A stretch of DNA of 64,000 nt from Hordeum vulgare subsp. vulgare (GCF_904849725.1 NC_058521.1:436002676-436066675), one strand, 5' to 3'; numbered from the stretch's first letter, positions 12,227 through 24,774 are shown. The notes: generated by a model from the letters alone, not told the origin. Numbers and translations: made by a program.

Positions 12227-13782
12227 TGCTACGACAACAAAATTCCTTCCTTGGCGCTAGGAATTCTTCTTGTCACTTCTCTGGTTTGCGTCAGTTTTTC
12301 CCTTGAAGAGGAAAGGGTGATGCAGCACAGGAGCAGTAAGTATTTCCTTCAGTTTGAGAACCAAGGTATCGATCTAGAAGGAGGATCTCGTCAAGTCCAG
12401 AGTACCTGCGCAAACACAAACAAGCTTGCACCCAACGCTTCAAAGGGGTTGTCAATCCCTTCAAGATTGTTTGCCAAGTGAGATCTGAAGGTGGAAAGTG
12501 CAACGAAGTAAAAAGTGTAAGGCTGAAAATATGGTGTGGAGTAGACCCGGGGCCATAGTGTTCACTAGAGGCTTCTCTCAAAATAACAAATATCACGGTG
12601 GGTGAGTAAATTACTGTCGAGCAATTGATAGAACCGCGCAAAGTCATGACGATATCTAAGGCAATGATCATACATATAGGCATCACACCCGAGACAAGTA
12701 GACTGATACTTTCTGCATCTACTACTATTACTCCACACATCAACCGCTATCCAGCATGCATCTAGTGTATTGAGTTCATGACGAACAGAGTAATGCCTTA
12801 AGCAAGATGACATGATGTAGAGGGATAATCTCAAACCAATGATGAAAACCCCATATTTTTACCCTTGGTGGCAACAACATAATGCGTGCCTCGCTACCCC
12901 TTCTGTCATTGGGTGAGGTCACCGCACGGTATGAACCCAAAACCAAGCACTTCTCCCATTGCAAGAATCATAGATCTGGTTGGCCAGAAAAAACCCACAA
13001 CTCGAAGAGAATTACAAGGATATGAAATCATGCATAAGAGAGATTAGAAGAAACTCAAATAAGATTCATAGATAATCTGATCATAAATCCACAATTCATC
13101 GGATCTCGAGAAACTCACTGCAAAAGAAGATTACATCGGATAGATCTCCATGAAGATCATGGAGAAATTTGTATTGAAGATCCAAGAGAGAGAAGAAGCC
13201 ATCTAGTTACTAGCTATGGACCCGTAGGTATATGGTGAACTACTCACGCATCATCGGAGAGGTCATGGTGTTGATGAAGAAGCCCTCCGTGTCCAAATCC
13301 CCCCTCCGGCAGGGCACCAGAACATGCCCCAGCTGGGATCTTGCGGAGACAGAAGCTTGCGGCGGCGCAAAAGTACTTTCGATGATCTCCTGATTTTTTG
13401 GGATTTTTAGGGAATATATAGGCGTAACACCTAGGTCAGAGGGCGCTCAGGGGGCCCACAAGCCTGTGGGCCGCAGTCTACCCCCCTGGCCGCGGGGTGG
13501 GGGCTTGTGGGGCCCCTGAGGCTCCCCTGCCTTGGTTCCCAAGCTTCCCGATATTCTTCCGTTAACAAAAAAAATCTTTTCGGGGATGTTCTTACGTTTG
13601 GACTCTGTTTCAAAATCTCCTCTGAAAGGGGTCAAAAACATGGAAAAAATAGGAACTCGCACTTGGCACTGAGTTAATAAGTTAGTGCCAAAAAATATAT
13701 AAAAGGCATGCAAAACGTTCAAAGTTTGACAAGATAATAGCATGAAACCATCAAAAATTATAGATACGTTGGAGATGTATCA
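12227..13782 (-). mobile_element. Solo LTR, Sabrina/WHAM-like gypsy, nested in the copia
   Basis: The 1556-bp LTR starts TGATACATCTCC and ends GTCGTAGCA on the minus strand. It is flanked by ATAGA at 12222-12226 and 13783-13787. Removing it with one duplication rejoins the copia coding sequence between integrase and RT (the codons for VSITEPSKVV are restored), which confirms the boundaries. No internal region remains. ORFs inside it (for example 12291-12743 minus) are LTR sequence. Confidence 0.9.
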
Positions 13783-13787
13783 ATAGA

Positions 13788-15500
13788 CACAATGGAAAAA
13801 TGCCCACAAAAGTTAACTAAGTGTGAAGCTTTTGAGCGAGTGAGAGGACCTCGCGCGTTGATGTCATCGAGGATTTTGTCAAGTTCTACTTCATTTGCAA
13901 TCCTCGGATGAGCTGGTTGAGGATTTCGTCTGGGCTAAGGAATTGGTTTTGGAGCAATTTCCTCAGGAGCGTCTTCTTGATTTTCATCAGTGCTGGGAAT
14001 GATTTCTTTAGCAATTTTCTCAGTGGGAATAATGTCTTCAATAGCTTTGAGCTTTATTGCTTCCTCAGGAGACATCTTATCTGGATCAGGAGGCAATTGC
14101 TCTCTTTGCGAGCCATTAGTTTCATCGAACCGCACATCTACAGTTTCAATAACCTTGTTGTGATAGGTGTTGAAGACTCTGTAGGTGTGCGAGTCCTTTC
14201 CATGACCAAGCATAAAACCCTCATGTGCCTTAGGTGCAAACTTTGAGCTATGGTGAGGATCTCTAATCCAATATTTTGCACCGAAGACTTTGAAATAACT
14301 TACATTGGGTTTCTTGTCAGTGAGGAGTTTATATGAGGTTTTCTTGAGGAATTTGTGAAGATATACCGTGTTGATGATATGGCCAGCAGTGTTGATTGCT
14401 TCAGGCCCGAAACAACGAGGAGTCTGATATTCTTCAAGCATGGTTCGTGCCATCTCAACCAGAGTCCTGTTTTTCCATTCGACGACGCCATTCTGTTGAG
14501 GAGTATAAGGAGCAGACAATTCGTGAGTAATACCAAGTTCATCAAGATAATTATCAAGACCAGTGTTTTTGAATTCTGTTCCATTATCACTCCTGATGTG
14601 TTTGATCTTGACGCCGAAGTTCGTCGAGGCCCTTGAGAAAAATCATTTGAAGACTTCTTGCAGTTCAGTTTTATACAAAATGATATGCACCCAAGTGTAT
14701 CTGGAATAATCATCAACTATGACAAAGCCACATAAAGATGTTGCATTTGTTAGAGTGGAATAATGAGTAGGTCCAAATAGATCCATGTGAAGCAATTCAA
14801 ATGGACGAGTAGTGGCCATGATGGTCTTCGAGGGGTGCTTGGATTTGGTCATTTTCCCAGACTCACATGCACCGCAGAGGTGGTCCTTGAGGAATTTGAC
14901 TGATTCGATGCCGATGACATGCTTCTTATTTGCAAGCATGTGCAAATTCCTCATGCCTGCATGACCAAGTCTTAGATGCCATAGCCACCCTTCTGAGGTT
15001 TTGGCTAGTAAGCAAGTGCTGGTTGAGGACCTGTAGAGAAATCAACAATGTACAAATCCCCTCTTCTAACACCTTTGAGGACTTTGGATCTGTCAGATTC
15101 CATGATGACAACACATCTATATCTTCCAAAGATAACAAGCATATCAAGATCACAAAGCATTGAGACTGACATGAGGTTAAACCCAAGGGATTCAACAAGC
15201 ATCACTTTGTCCATGTGCCTGTCCTTTGAAATAGCCACTTTGCCAAGTCCCAATACCTTGCTTTTACCTTTGTCAGCATAAGTGATTTGCTTCACGGGTG
15301 ATGGAGTTAGTGGCATATTCATCAGCAAGCTTTGGTCACCAGTCATGTGATGTGTGCAGCCACTATCAAGAACCCACTCAGTACTCTTGGGTTTTTCATC
15401 ATGCAGATGAATTAGTACGGCTTACCATCTCATATGCTTCAGACATGAAGAACATGATATCAATTTCATCAGATAGGAATTTCATCATAAACAATAATTA
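13788..15500 (-). pseudogene. Maximus-like copia protease and integrase
   Basis: On the minus strand the aspartic protease motif DSG lies near 15362-15367 in the context WVLDSGCTHHMTG. It is followed by the pre-integrase zinc finger (LRLGHAG near 14970 and CGACESGKM near 14870). The integrase core comes next, with LHMDLFGPT near 14790, then DELGITHELSAPYTPQQNG near 14500, and the conserved Glu in NGVVEWKN. Several frameshifts split it into segments 15346-15005, 14954-14643, 14716-14300 and 14519-13935. It continues across the solo LTR into RT. Confidence 0.82.
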
Positions 15501-15714
15501 TGAGGACGTGTGAAATATTTTCATTTCATCAATATTAGCTTGCGTCCTATCAAGCATTTTCTTCAGGTGTCCAGCAAATTCTTCATATGATGATTTTCAT
15601 CTGGAGACCTGACCTGCAGAAGTGATTAGTTCAATTTCTTCACCACCCACATCTGAAGGGGTGGTAAAGCATTCATCATCCCGCGAGCACCATATGAGAA
15701 AGGGGGCATTGAAG

Positions 15715-18174
15715 CTAATGCACTTCTCTTAACAGTAGGGGGTTAAAGTACTCAAATGAATATGCAGAGAATTTCTTTGAGGATTTATGAACATAATGAT
15801 TTGAAGAATAACACTCATATTCATATTCCTTGTAATTTCCATGCATGTTAGAAGCATTAGCACAGGTACGAGCATAGTTTTGACCAGTTGATGATTTTGA
15901 TCCTGTTGAAGACTTTGGTCCTCCTGAGGAATTTGATTTGGGGTTCAAATTCTTCATAGGTGGTGTCATGAGGACATTCACCTGAAGATTTTCAAGGCAA
16001 CTTTTGGGGACCCAGATTTTCCTCAGGGGTGGTCCATTGCTACAGTTAGTTCCAACATATCGAGCAAATACTTCACCACATTGATTTTTGAAAAGTTTGT
16101 ACTTGGAGTCAAATGACTCATCTGAGGAATATGATAATTCACATGCAAAGCCTATTAGATTGGATGGACCAACAAGAGGCCCTTTAGCAGCAACCCATGA
16201 GGTTTTGGGATACTTCTTAGGTTTCAAGTATGATCCATCAACATTCAATTTCCTCTCAAAGGCAATTCCTTCTTTCCTCGGGTTCATGTTCAAGATCTTC
16301 TTTTTGAGCACACCGCAAAGGGTTTGGTGCCCTTTGAGACTTCTGTACATGCCTGTCACATACAATTCCTTTAGCACTGCATTTTCATCAGTGACATTTG
16401 TGGTTTTCTCAAGTGAGGAATTTGATACTACATGAGCAGTTGAAGAATTTGTAGCAATAGAAGCATTTGATGATTCTGGTGAAGAATTAGCAGTTTTTTG
16501 TTCGATGCATTTAGGACATGGAGGAATTAGTTCAGCCTGGGCAAGACTGATCTGTTGAGCGAGTAATGAATCGTTTTCCATGCGAAGATCATCATGAGAA
16601 ATCCTCAGCTTCTCAAGATCTAGTTTCCTTTGAAGAAATTCTTAGGAAAGTTTCTCATGATCAGCGAGGAGTGTAACATGTTGATCTTGAAGATTATCAA
16701 ATCTGGACTGAAGACTTTTCATGTCTTCAGTGAGGATTTGGGTAAGATTCATTTCATCATTCAACAAATCATCGCTTCTGTGTAGCAGTTTGTGCAGGTT
16801 TTCTAGGACAGTTTGTTGTTTAGTAGCAATGATAACAAGTTTACTGTAACTGGGTTTTTTTATAATCATCAGGTTTGCAGTCACTTGAATCAGAGGAGGA
16901 AGCATCACTCGGTACCTTTGAACCTTTTGCCATGAAGCAATAGGTTGGAGAGAATCATCAGCAAAGTCATCAGTGTGGATGGTGTTATCATTTTCTTCAA
17001 GGTTGAAGATTGACTTGCTGACGAATGTGGTTGCAAGTGCAAGACTAGACTGTCCAGATTCTGAGTCTTCATCAAAACCCTCCTCTTCATCACATTAATT
17101 CCTCGATTCTGCCTCAGAATCCATTTCCTTGCCAATAAGTGCCTGAGCCTTTCTGAAACTAGTCTTCTTGTGCGCTGAGGACTTTGAGGATGAGGATTTT
17201 GAAGATTTCTACTTTTTCTTCGAGTCATCAGAACTTTCATCCTTGTATTTCTTCTTCTTTGATTCCTTCACCCAACGAGGACAATCAGCAATGTGGTGAC
17301 CTGATTTCTTGCATTTGTGGCAGGTTCTTTTCTTGTAGTCCTCAGATGAAGATTCTGATTTTGTCATATCTCTTCTTGAAGATTTACCAAACTGGCCACG
17401 TCTTGTAAACTTCTGGAATTTCCTCACGAGCATTGCAAGATCCTGTAAAAATTCTTCAGGATCACCAATTCTACCATCCGAGTCTTCTTCTTCAGATGAG
17501 GAAATTGCTTTGGCCTTCAGTGCACGTGGTCTAGAATAGCTTGGTCCATATAGATCTCTCTTTTCTTCTTGTTGGAATTCATGAGTATTGAGTCTTTCGA
17601 GTATATCAGCAGGATCAAGCATCTTGTAGTCTGGTCTTTCTTGAATCATCAGAACTAAAGTATCAAATGAAGAATCCCAAGATCTTAGCAGTTTCTTCAC
17701 AACTTCATGATCAGTAATGTCTCGAGCTCCCAGTGCTTGAAGTTCATTTGATATGTCAGTGAGGCGACCAAAGGTATCTTGGCAGCTTTCATTGTCAAGC
17801 CTCTTGAAGCGATTGAAGAGATTGCGAAGAACATCAACACGAGAATCACACTGGGTTGATACTCCTTCATAACTTTGGACAGCCTTTCCGAGAGAAGTTT
17901 TGCTAAGCCCAAAGCACTCACTCTGCCATACCGACCTTTGCTCAGATGGCCACAGATGATATTCTTTGCTTTGAGAATCAAGTTGCTTGAATTTCTTCAC
18001 ATCAGCGGCAACGACAGTAGCAGTGATTATAGGGACACCATGTTCCACAATATACCAGAGATCATTGTCAATAGCTTGTAGATGCATCTGCATCTTGGTC
18101 TTCCACAAGGGAAAGTCCTTTCCTTCAAAAGTAGGACATCCTGCAGTAACCTTGATCATGCCTGCAGTCGACAT
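15715..18174 (-). pseudogene. Maximus-like copia gag with coiled-coil extension
   Basis: Gag starts at the ATG ending at 18174, just inside the PBS. It opens with a copia-type block (LWKTKMQMHLQ), then an RNA-binding and capsid-like region, and a CCHC zinc knuckle (CHKCKKSGHHIADC, about 17280-17320) close to its lysine-rich end. The first open stretch is 321 aa, to 17209. Degenerate frames then continue through 16905-17240 and 16642-16908, which is coiled-coil-like (LQSRFDNLQDQHVTLLADHEKLS), and 15715-16581. This long helical and Ser/Asn-rich extension between knuckle and protease is usual for the SIRE/Opie/Maximus lineage. Several stops interrupt it. Confidence 0.8.
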
Positions 18175-18230
18175 AACTAAAACTCTAGGTGGTTAAACCA
18201 AAATCACACAGAACAAGGGAGTACCTTAAT

Positions 18231-18239
18231 CTGATACCA
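18231..18239 (-). other. Primer binding site of the Maximus-like copia
   Basis: TGGTATCAG on the minus strand, two bases inside the 5' LTR, matches the start of the initiator-methionine tRNA complement. The match then decays (ATTAAGG). Confidence 0.75.
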
Positions 18240-18241
18240 AT

Positions 18242-19651
18242 TGAAAGTGCGTTATATCGACTAGAGGGGGGGTGAATAGGAGATTTTTAGAATTTCATCA
18301 CTGAGGAAATTCCTTTTGAGGAAATTCCTCACTGATGACTAACTTGCATCAAGGTGAAGAATTTGGGGTTGAGGAAACAACAAAGGATAAGGAGTGCAAA
18401 GTATAACTACAACAGTTTTTCAAGGTGAAGAATATGAAAAGAACTTTGCATAGTATGCAGGCACAGAGAAAACATGTCAGGATTAACTCGTGTGAAGAAT
18501 TTGGGGTTGAGGAATTTCAGAGAAAGTCTTCAGCAAATTCTTCAAACAGTGACAATGAAAATCTTCAACATACAATATGAGGAATTAAAAGAGTTGAAGA
18601 AATAGAACCCGTTTCACAGTGAAGACAGTGGTTGATGACCCAGTTCCAAATGTTGTGATAGTTGTACATTTGGTTTGGAGCGGCTTGGTATTGAAACCAA
18701 AAGACACACAGTCCCAGGAGACACAGTCCCTACCGTATTCTCCTTGAGCTAAGAACACACAGTCCTCGCCCAACACTCGTTGTATGTCTTCAGGGCAGAC
18801 TTCCAAACCCTCACAAACTTGGTCACCTTCACAATTGAGTGCTAGATTGCTCTAGGCCTTGACGCCTAACCGTCTCGAGGATGCATAGTACTCAAAGGTA
18901 AAAGGCTTCAGTCCCACACAGGAACGACTTCTTCAGTGATGCTCAATCACTTGGTTTCGGTTTGTGGTTTGGTGTTTGGGGTATTTTCTCACTGATGATT
19001 TACTCTCGAAGACTCTGAGGAATTTGGGTCGCTCTTATGACAAGTGTTAGTTTCTAACGGAGCTGCCAACCAGCAAATGATTGTGGGGGCGGCTATTTAT
19101 AGCCTGGGAGCATCCCAACATGATTTGACATTAATGCCCTTAAATAATATGACCGTTGGTGCGAATTGCGACAACGGTCGGGACCCTCAACTGTGAGAGT
19201 CCTCATGTCTCTCATATTCCTCACATGAGGCTTTTGGTAGGATTAGGCTTGGGTTGACCATCATTTGGAAATTCATTCCAAAGTGTTACATCGACCCCCT
19301 TTAACAGTACAATGTTCCTATGACTCAAGAGTGAAGAAAATAAAATAGAAATAATAAATCTTCATGCTTCAAAGTCTTCACATTAATTTTCTTCAGGACA
19401 CACCGAATTCCTCATTTTCAATATCTTCATGAGGAATACCATTTTTATTGCAGTTTCTTCACGATTCAATTCCTCAACAGAAGACCAATTTCTTCAGCCG
19501 AAGATATACATTTTTAGGGGTCGATATTCATCAAATATTTCAAACTCCTCAGCGACTTATAGATCCTGTGTACACTGATGAACACATTAGATACTTAACC
19601 TATAAGTCTTCAAACCACTAAAATCACTAAGGGGCACTAGATGTACTTACA
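18242..19651 (-). repeat. 5' LTR of the Maximus-like copia
   Basis: This 1410-bp LTR pairs with 3689-5102. On the minus strand it starts TGTAAGTACATC and ends CACTTTCA, next to the PBS. It carries an extra piece near 18350-18380 that is absent from the partner and lacks about 23 bp near 19160. Confidence 0.88.
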
Positions 19652-19656
19652 ATGTC

Positions 19657-19763
19657 ACCATATTATATCATGATTGTTTTGATAAATTGTTGGCATATGA
19701 GATATCTTATTATTGCTCACTAGTTGATTATATATTGCCTTGTGTGCACATGATGTTTAATTG
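19657..19763 (+). other. Element A internal segment 3
   Basis: This short AT-rich piece of element A lies between the copia duplication (ATGTC, 19652-19656) and the gypsy B duplication (TTATC, 19764-19768). It continues at 29531. Confidence 0.65.
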
Positions 19764-19768
19764 TTATC

Positions 19769-22700
19769 TCTAACATCCCAAATTTTGGAATGTTAAAATA
19801 ATTGTTAGAATGATTGTTTGTTTGTTTGAGTGATTGAAACTTGAGTGGTGTTTGTAACTTTTCAAAAACTTTTGAATGAGAGGGAATAAAATGACTTTCC
19901 CTTCTCCGATGAATTCAAATTCATCCATTTAAAATCAATGAGAGAAGATGACATGACTTCTTCAAATTATAAAGATTTTGAATCAAGGTGGCATTTGAAT
20001 TTCTTTCAATTGTTGTTTTGCAAATTCGTTTTTTCTTCCCATGAGAAATGCCCCGAATTAATTTTTGCAAGCAAGAAAGAGCGGAGGAAAATGACCCTCC
20101 CAAATCAGGGGTATTTTTGAAAGTATTTGAGCCAAGAAAAACCTAATTTTTATGGAGAAAATAATCTCAAAACGGAAAATAAAGCCTTAGGGGGTTTTTC
20201 CGAAAAAAACATTTTAAAAAAGTTTTTATTTTGGTCTTGGAAAAATGATAAACAAATAGGAATTTTTTTCTGAAAATTTTGGTATATAATACCCCTATAT
20301 TTATTATTTATTTGTTTCCTTTTTTATTTTTTATTACTTGCCGTTTTGAAAAAAAAATCAAAATTGAGAAGGATTTCTCTTAAATAGGAAAGCGCCCGCG
20401 CGCGTTTTAGCCTGCCGGCCCACTCCCGCGTGGCCTGGGATCTGGTCCCCCCTCTGGATCGGCCGCCGGACCGAGGCGCCCCCTACCCCCCTCACTGACC
20501 CGCGGGCCCCACCGCCCGACCCCGCCCCCGCATCGGTCACCCTCAACCCCCCCGCTCCCTCTCCTTCCTTCCTCTCGCCCGACCGAGCCGGCCTCGCCGG
20601 ACCTTCCCTCCCCAGCCCCGATTCCCTTCCCTCCGAGCCCTCTCTCTCCCCCTATAAAGCCCGCACCCCGGCCCCCTCTCCTCGCCCCGTTTCCCCACCC
20701 TCGACGCCGCCCTACCCAAGCCCCGCCACCCCTGCGTCGAGCTCGCCGGAGCCGAAGCCCCGGCGCCGTGCTGATCCTTCCCTGGCCCCCGAGCGACCTC
20801 TTCGCCGCCACCAACCGATGCGGGAGCACTGCCGGAGTCTCCCCGACCCCTCGGCCTCGCCGGAGACCCACCGGAACTGCCTCGCCGTCGCCACCTTCGC
20901 CTCGGCCGGCCAGGACCTCACCGGAGCTCCTGTGTAGCAGCTAACTCCTCCTCTCTTCTCTCTTTTAACTCCGGTAGCCGTTAGATCTTTCATCTGCGTT
21001 GTAGATTAGAGTATAGATAACCCTTCGGTCTTTTAAACAAAACCGAGCCGGTTTTTACTTCACTTAATTTTAGCCGAAGAGGTTTTGGTTAAATAGCGGC
21101 CGTTTGCTAGTTACTCCCGCAGCACGCACTATCCTATCCAATCAGAGCACGCACATACCCCCCCCCCCCCCGTGCAGTAGTTAGTTTAATCTGTTTTCAG
21201 TTTTAATTCAAAAACAAAGATATTTCAATTTTGTTTTGCGCATAACTTTTGATCCATAGCTCCAATGGAGTTGAATCTTTTTTCAGTAGAACACAATTAT
21301 CCTCTAGTTTTCAAAAACATATTATTTTCCTATGTTTGAAATTTCAAAATTTGAATTAGATCAGATTTAGTTTAAATGTTGTTTTGCCTATTCCAGGAGT
21401 TCAAAATAGCTTTTAATTTGATTCTTTTTGCTACTACTTCCTAGTGATCATATCTTTCTGTAGTTTAAGTTTCATTTTTTTTAAATATTTTTACTTCGGG
21501 TTTTATCACAAATAGATTCTGTTTTGATAAGGTGAAGTGAATTTCTTCACTTTATGCAATAGTAGTTTTATGCTAGTGGTGTTATTTTGCTTGTTAATGA
21601 TTGTAGTGCTTATGGTGTGTATTTGTTTGTATCGATAGATACCCGGAGTGGGAAGCGTACTACTTAGAAGTGCTTGATAACGACAACTATCAGCAAGGCA
21701 AGTCATTTGATCATGTATCACCTATGTTTTCATGCATCGTAGTTCTACCTTCCTATACCCATTCGCATGCTGACTAGGTACTTGGAAAAATATTGTTTAC
21801 TTGTTGTAGTATTATGTGGTAGGCACCCAACAACCCCGTTACTTGGCCCGAGACGACAAATTTTATATTGCTACGCTTGTGTAGACGGGGTTCTGGTTGA
21901 GAGTTTATCACGAGTGATGCGAGAATAATTTAATAACCAAGACCAGTTAAGTCAATACTTTTCAAGACCTCGTGATGCAATGCAACTCTGGGTGAAGGAC
22001 GGTTTAGATGGGCTCCCTGGAGAAACCAGTGGACGACCCGGGATGCATGGAGACGTGCCATGACATCTTGCGGAAAGCTTCACCCAGGCTCGAAGAGACG
22101 GACGGAGGCTTCAAGACCCAAGGCTTACCTGCACAGCCACAAGTCATTATGGGCTCTGGCTTGGTTGGACAACGCGACGACTCTGGACAGGCGGTGCTAG
22201 CAGATGTAGAAGAACAATAGGATTGGATGGGCACCGACAGGGGATTAGAGGGACCCGTTGAAAGACCATGTTTTGATCATCCGGTCTTCAAACACCCCGA
22301 AGTGCGAGGACATACCCAGAGGCGATCAAATATTGCGGGGAACGTGTGCAAAACTCTGCAGAGTATTCAAACCTAATAGATTAGCCGTGTCCACGGTCAT
22401 GGACAACTTGAGCCGAAGGCATTGCAATTTTCCTCAACTCTCAACACAATTTAATAATGATGTGGGAATTATTGACAACTCGGGTACGAGAATTGGTTGG
22501 CGGAACCATCTCGTTAACAACAAACAACATAGTAATATTTTGCTTTAAACCCTCTCTTGATGTAGGAGAAAACTTGCTTTTCGCTAAAAACTTATAGCCC
22601 CACCTGCCATATATGCATGTAGAATAGATGATTATTATTTCACCCCCTCTCTTTGATGACTTACCGGCATATTCAATATGCTGACCTACATAGCTGCAAC

Positions 22701-22961
22701 GTCTTATGTTGCAGATACTTTCTTCGACTAGTAAGTGTACGATTCAGGGTTACGGTCCGCACTCAACCTGCCGTTGGTGTTATTTGGGACTCCACTCCCT
22801 TGACTGCTTCTGCTGAGATTCTAAGGTATATATCAGTTTTACGCTATTTACATCTGGTTGCACTTTGATATATACATTGATGTACTGTGTGTGCCAGCAT
22901 ACTGATCTAGGGATGGCACAGATACACAGAGGCTTGACTCGTTTTGAGTCGGGTCGCTATA
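19769..22961 (+). repeat. 5' LTR of element B
   Basis: This 3193-bp LTR aligns end to end with 26366-29525. It has an AT-rich first 600 bp, a C/G-rich core (20390-20930) with a TATA-like box, a run of 14 C at 21158-21171, and an AT-rich tail. Its first two bases are TC instead of TG and its last two TA instead of CA, although the flanking duplication is intact. It carries about 33 bp near 20580-20615 that the 3' LTR lacks. Proline- or glycine-rich ORFs in the GC core are composition artefacts. Confidence 0.88.
20653..20658 (+). promoter_or_regulatory. Possible TATA box of the B LTR
   Basis: TATAAA sits in a C-rich context, is conserved in the 3' LTR at 27217-27222, and lies before a CT-rich leader-like stretch. 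Confidence 0.4.
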
Positions 22962-22965
22962 GAAA

Positions 22966-22977
22966 TGGTATCAGAGC
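22966..22977 (+). other. Primer binding site of element B
   Basis: TGGTATCAGAGC is the exact 12-base complement of the 3' end of plant initiator-methionine tRNA. It lies four bases inside the 5' LTR. Confidence 0.88.
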
Positions 22978-23266
22978 ACTGTAGGACGTGACCCTAGAAA
23001 CTAGAAACTTCTTAGGGTAGGATCTCTCAAAAATCTTATTTTCGAGAACACCTTTCACTTCTCATCTCTTCTGATTTCATCAAATGTTCTCTCTCACCTC
23101 AAATAGTTAGACAATACCCTTACCCCTTTGACCACATGAAGGATCAAATGAGTCCCACTTCAAAGTAAAGAGGATTTCATCATGCATTTGAAGAATTGAA
23201 GCTGCACCAATTGAAGACTTTCAAGACCCAAAAAACTCGAAGACCCTAAAGTGTTCTAATAATTAT

Positions 23267-24427
23267 ATGACCATTAGAAGTCCAAACCCCTTTCATATAC
23301 CCACGTTAGATACGATGATTTGTGAGCCGTCATTGGTGTGTGTTTTCCGACGGCCACAAATAAAACCTATTCTCAAAAATGTTGTTTGTATTGTGTGTAT
23401 CTCCCTCCCTCTCTTGCCTGTCTCATCCCCAAAACCTCAACCCTACCAGATGGAGTATGAAGCTGGACTTGAAATCTCTGGACCAATTACCCAACTGGAG
23501 GATGAAATATGGATTCAGAACCTGGAGAACCACTTCGGGAGCAACTTGATCTCAAGGAAATATGAAGTGGAACATGCTCTTCAGTACTTTACCCAAGGTG
23601 CTGTTATTTGGTGGAAAATGCACCATGCCATACAAGGATTTAGTGGAGCAGAAACTTGGGACGAATTCAAGGAGACTCTGTTAAGATCCCTTCTCATTCA
23701 GAAGTGCTATGATAATCCGAAGAAGAAGACTTGTGCATGCAAGATCTGTGGAGAAATAGGACACACCCAGGAGGAACACAAGGATGGATGCACTCATTGT
23801 GAAGAAAATCACCCAGCTGAGGAGTGCCCAAGTAGTCAGGTGACTTGTTTCCTTTATGAAGGAACCACCCACTACCCAGCTCAGTGTCACATTTACCCCA
23901 AGGTGCAACAAGTTGTCAAGCAGCAGAAAGATGCAATGAAGGAAACCCTCAAGAAGAAGATTCTAGAAGAACCTGTGATGAAGGAAAATATAGAAGACCC
24001 TGATGAACAAGGTCTGACCAGAGTTTTATCCAATGCGTGTTACTCATGTGGAGAAGAAGGACATTATTCACAGGATTGCACGAAGCGAAGCCAAGAGTAT
24101 CTGGGAAACTTCCCGATGGAAAAAGTGGAGTTTGATCCACTTGAAATAGAAGAACTGGCCAAAATGAAGGTGTCCGGAAAGAAGAAAAAGTACCCTCGGA
24201 AGGGCCAAATCTCTGCAGATAAAGACCTGAGACATGTCAGATGTTTTAAGTGTATGCAATTTGGCCACTACAAATACATGTGTTCAGGAAGGAAGCCGGA
24301 AACCCAAGGAGCAAAAGCAAACACTAAGAAGCCTCGAGACTTGTCAGAACTCATTTGTTTTCGTTGCAAGGAAGCAGGACATTTTGCTAATGATTGTCCA
24401 CGTAGGAAGAAAGCTAAAATGGAGTAG
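23267..24427 (+). CDS. Gag-like polyprotein of element B with up to six zinc knuckles
   Basis: This open frame of 386 aa ends in TAG. The first 60 or so residues are hydrophobic and atypical; a later Met (MEYEAGL, about 23451) may be the true start. A gag-like stretch follows (LQYFTQGAVIWW near aa 105-117). The rest is a chain of knuckles: CKICGEIGHTQEEH (CX2CX4HX4H), CTHCEENHPAEEC (one residue short), CFLYEGTTHYPAQC (second Cys replaced by Tyr), then three canonical CX2CX4HX4C: CYSCGEEGHYSQDC, CFKCMQFGHYKYMC and CFRCKEAGHFANDC. Basic linkers (KKKKYPRKG, RRKKAKME) separate and end the series. The likely role is packaging of element RNA. The frame is intact, unlike most coding DNA here. No polymerase follows. 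Confidence 0.78.
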   Translation: MTIRSPNPFHIPTLDTMICEPSLVCVFRRPQIKPILKNVVCIVCISLPLLPVSSPKPQPYQMEYEAGLEISGPITQLEDEIWIQNLENHFGSNLISRKYEVEHALQYFTQGAVIWWKMHHAIQGFSGAETWDEFKETLLRSLLIQKCYDNPKKKTCACKICGEIGHTQEEHKDGCTHCEENHPAEECPSSQVTCFLYEGTTHYPAQCHIYPKVQQVVKQQKDAMKETLKKKILEEPVMKENIEDPDEQGLTRVLSNACYSCGEEGHYSQDCTKRSQEYLGNFPMEKVEFDPLEIEELAKMKVSGKKKKYPRKGQISADKDLRHVRCFKCMQFGHYKYMCSGRKPETQGAKANTKKPRDLSELICFRCKEAGHFANDCPRRKKAKME

Positions 24428-24774
24428 TTAAGTTTTGACCGAGGCAATTAGTGTAATATGAAGCACTCTTGTTTTTCATGAGACCATGGAGTTGAATTGT
24501 TTGTAACAGAAGTCCCTGAGATTGTAATAACTTCTTGAATCAATGGAATTTATTGTCTCACGATTGCCTATGTTGAAACTGTATGCGTTGTTTCTCTAAG
24601 AACAAAGATCTCTGAACATTTATGAGGATGTGAGAAAATACGGTCTATGCAGGCATGGGTATAATCCATTTTAAGTGTGGTAGTAATTGGTAAACCCACA
24701 GGATCCACTAAGTAGGAATGTACCATAATTACCAAGGAGACACATACATTCCTCTGAGTACCTATTTACTATAG

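Larger units (their letters stand above)
3689..19651 (-). mobile_element. Maximus-like (SIRE-lineage) copia retrotransposon, complete but degenerate
   Basis: This full-length copia on the minus strand has LTRs at 18242-19651 (5') and 3689-5102 (3') and a target duplication ATGTC at 3684-3688 and 19652-19656. After subtracting the nested solo LTR and its duplication it is about 14.4 kb. The order on the coding strand is 5' LTR, PBS, gag with a coiled-coil extension, protease, integrase, RT/RNase H, a 1.4 kb spacer, a long extra ORF, polypurine tract and 3' LTR. Copia domain order and the extra downstream ORF are features of the SIRE/Maximus lineage. All coding parts carry stops or frameshifts. 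The LTRs differ by several indels as well as substitutions, so the insertion is not recent. Confidence 0.88.

Noticed and set aside
22004..22234. Small ORFs identical in protein between the two B LTRs (also 28568-28798)
   Set aside because: Only two silent differences exist, but the whole neighbouring LTR segment is equally similar, so conservation is due to LTR origin rather than coding selection.
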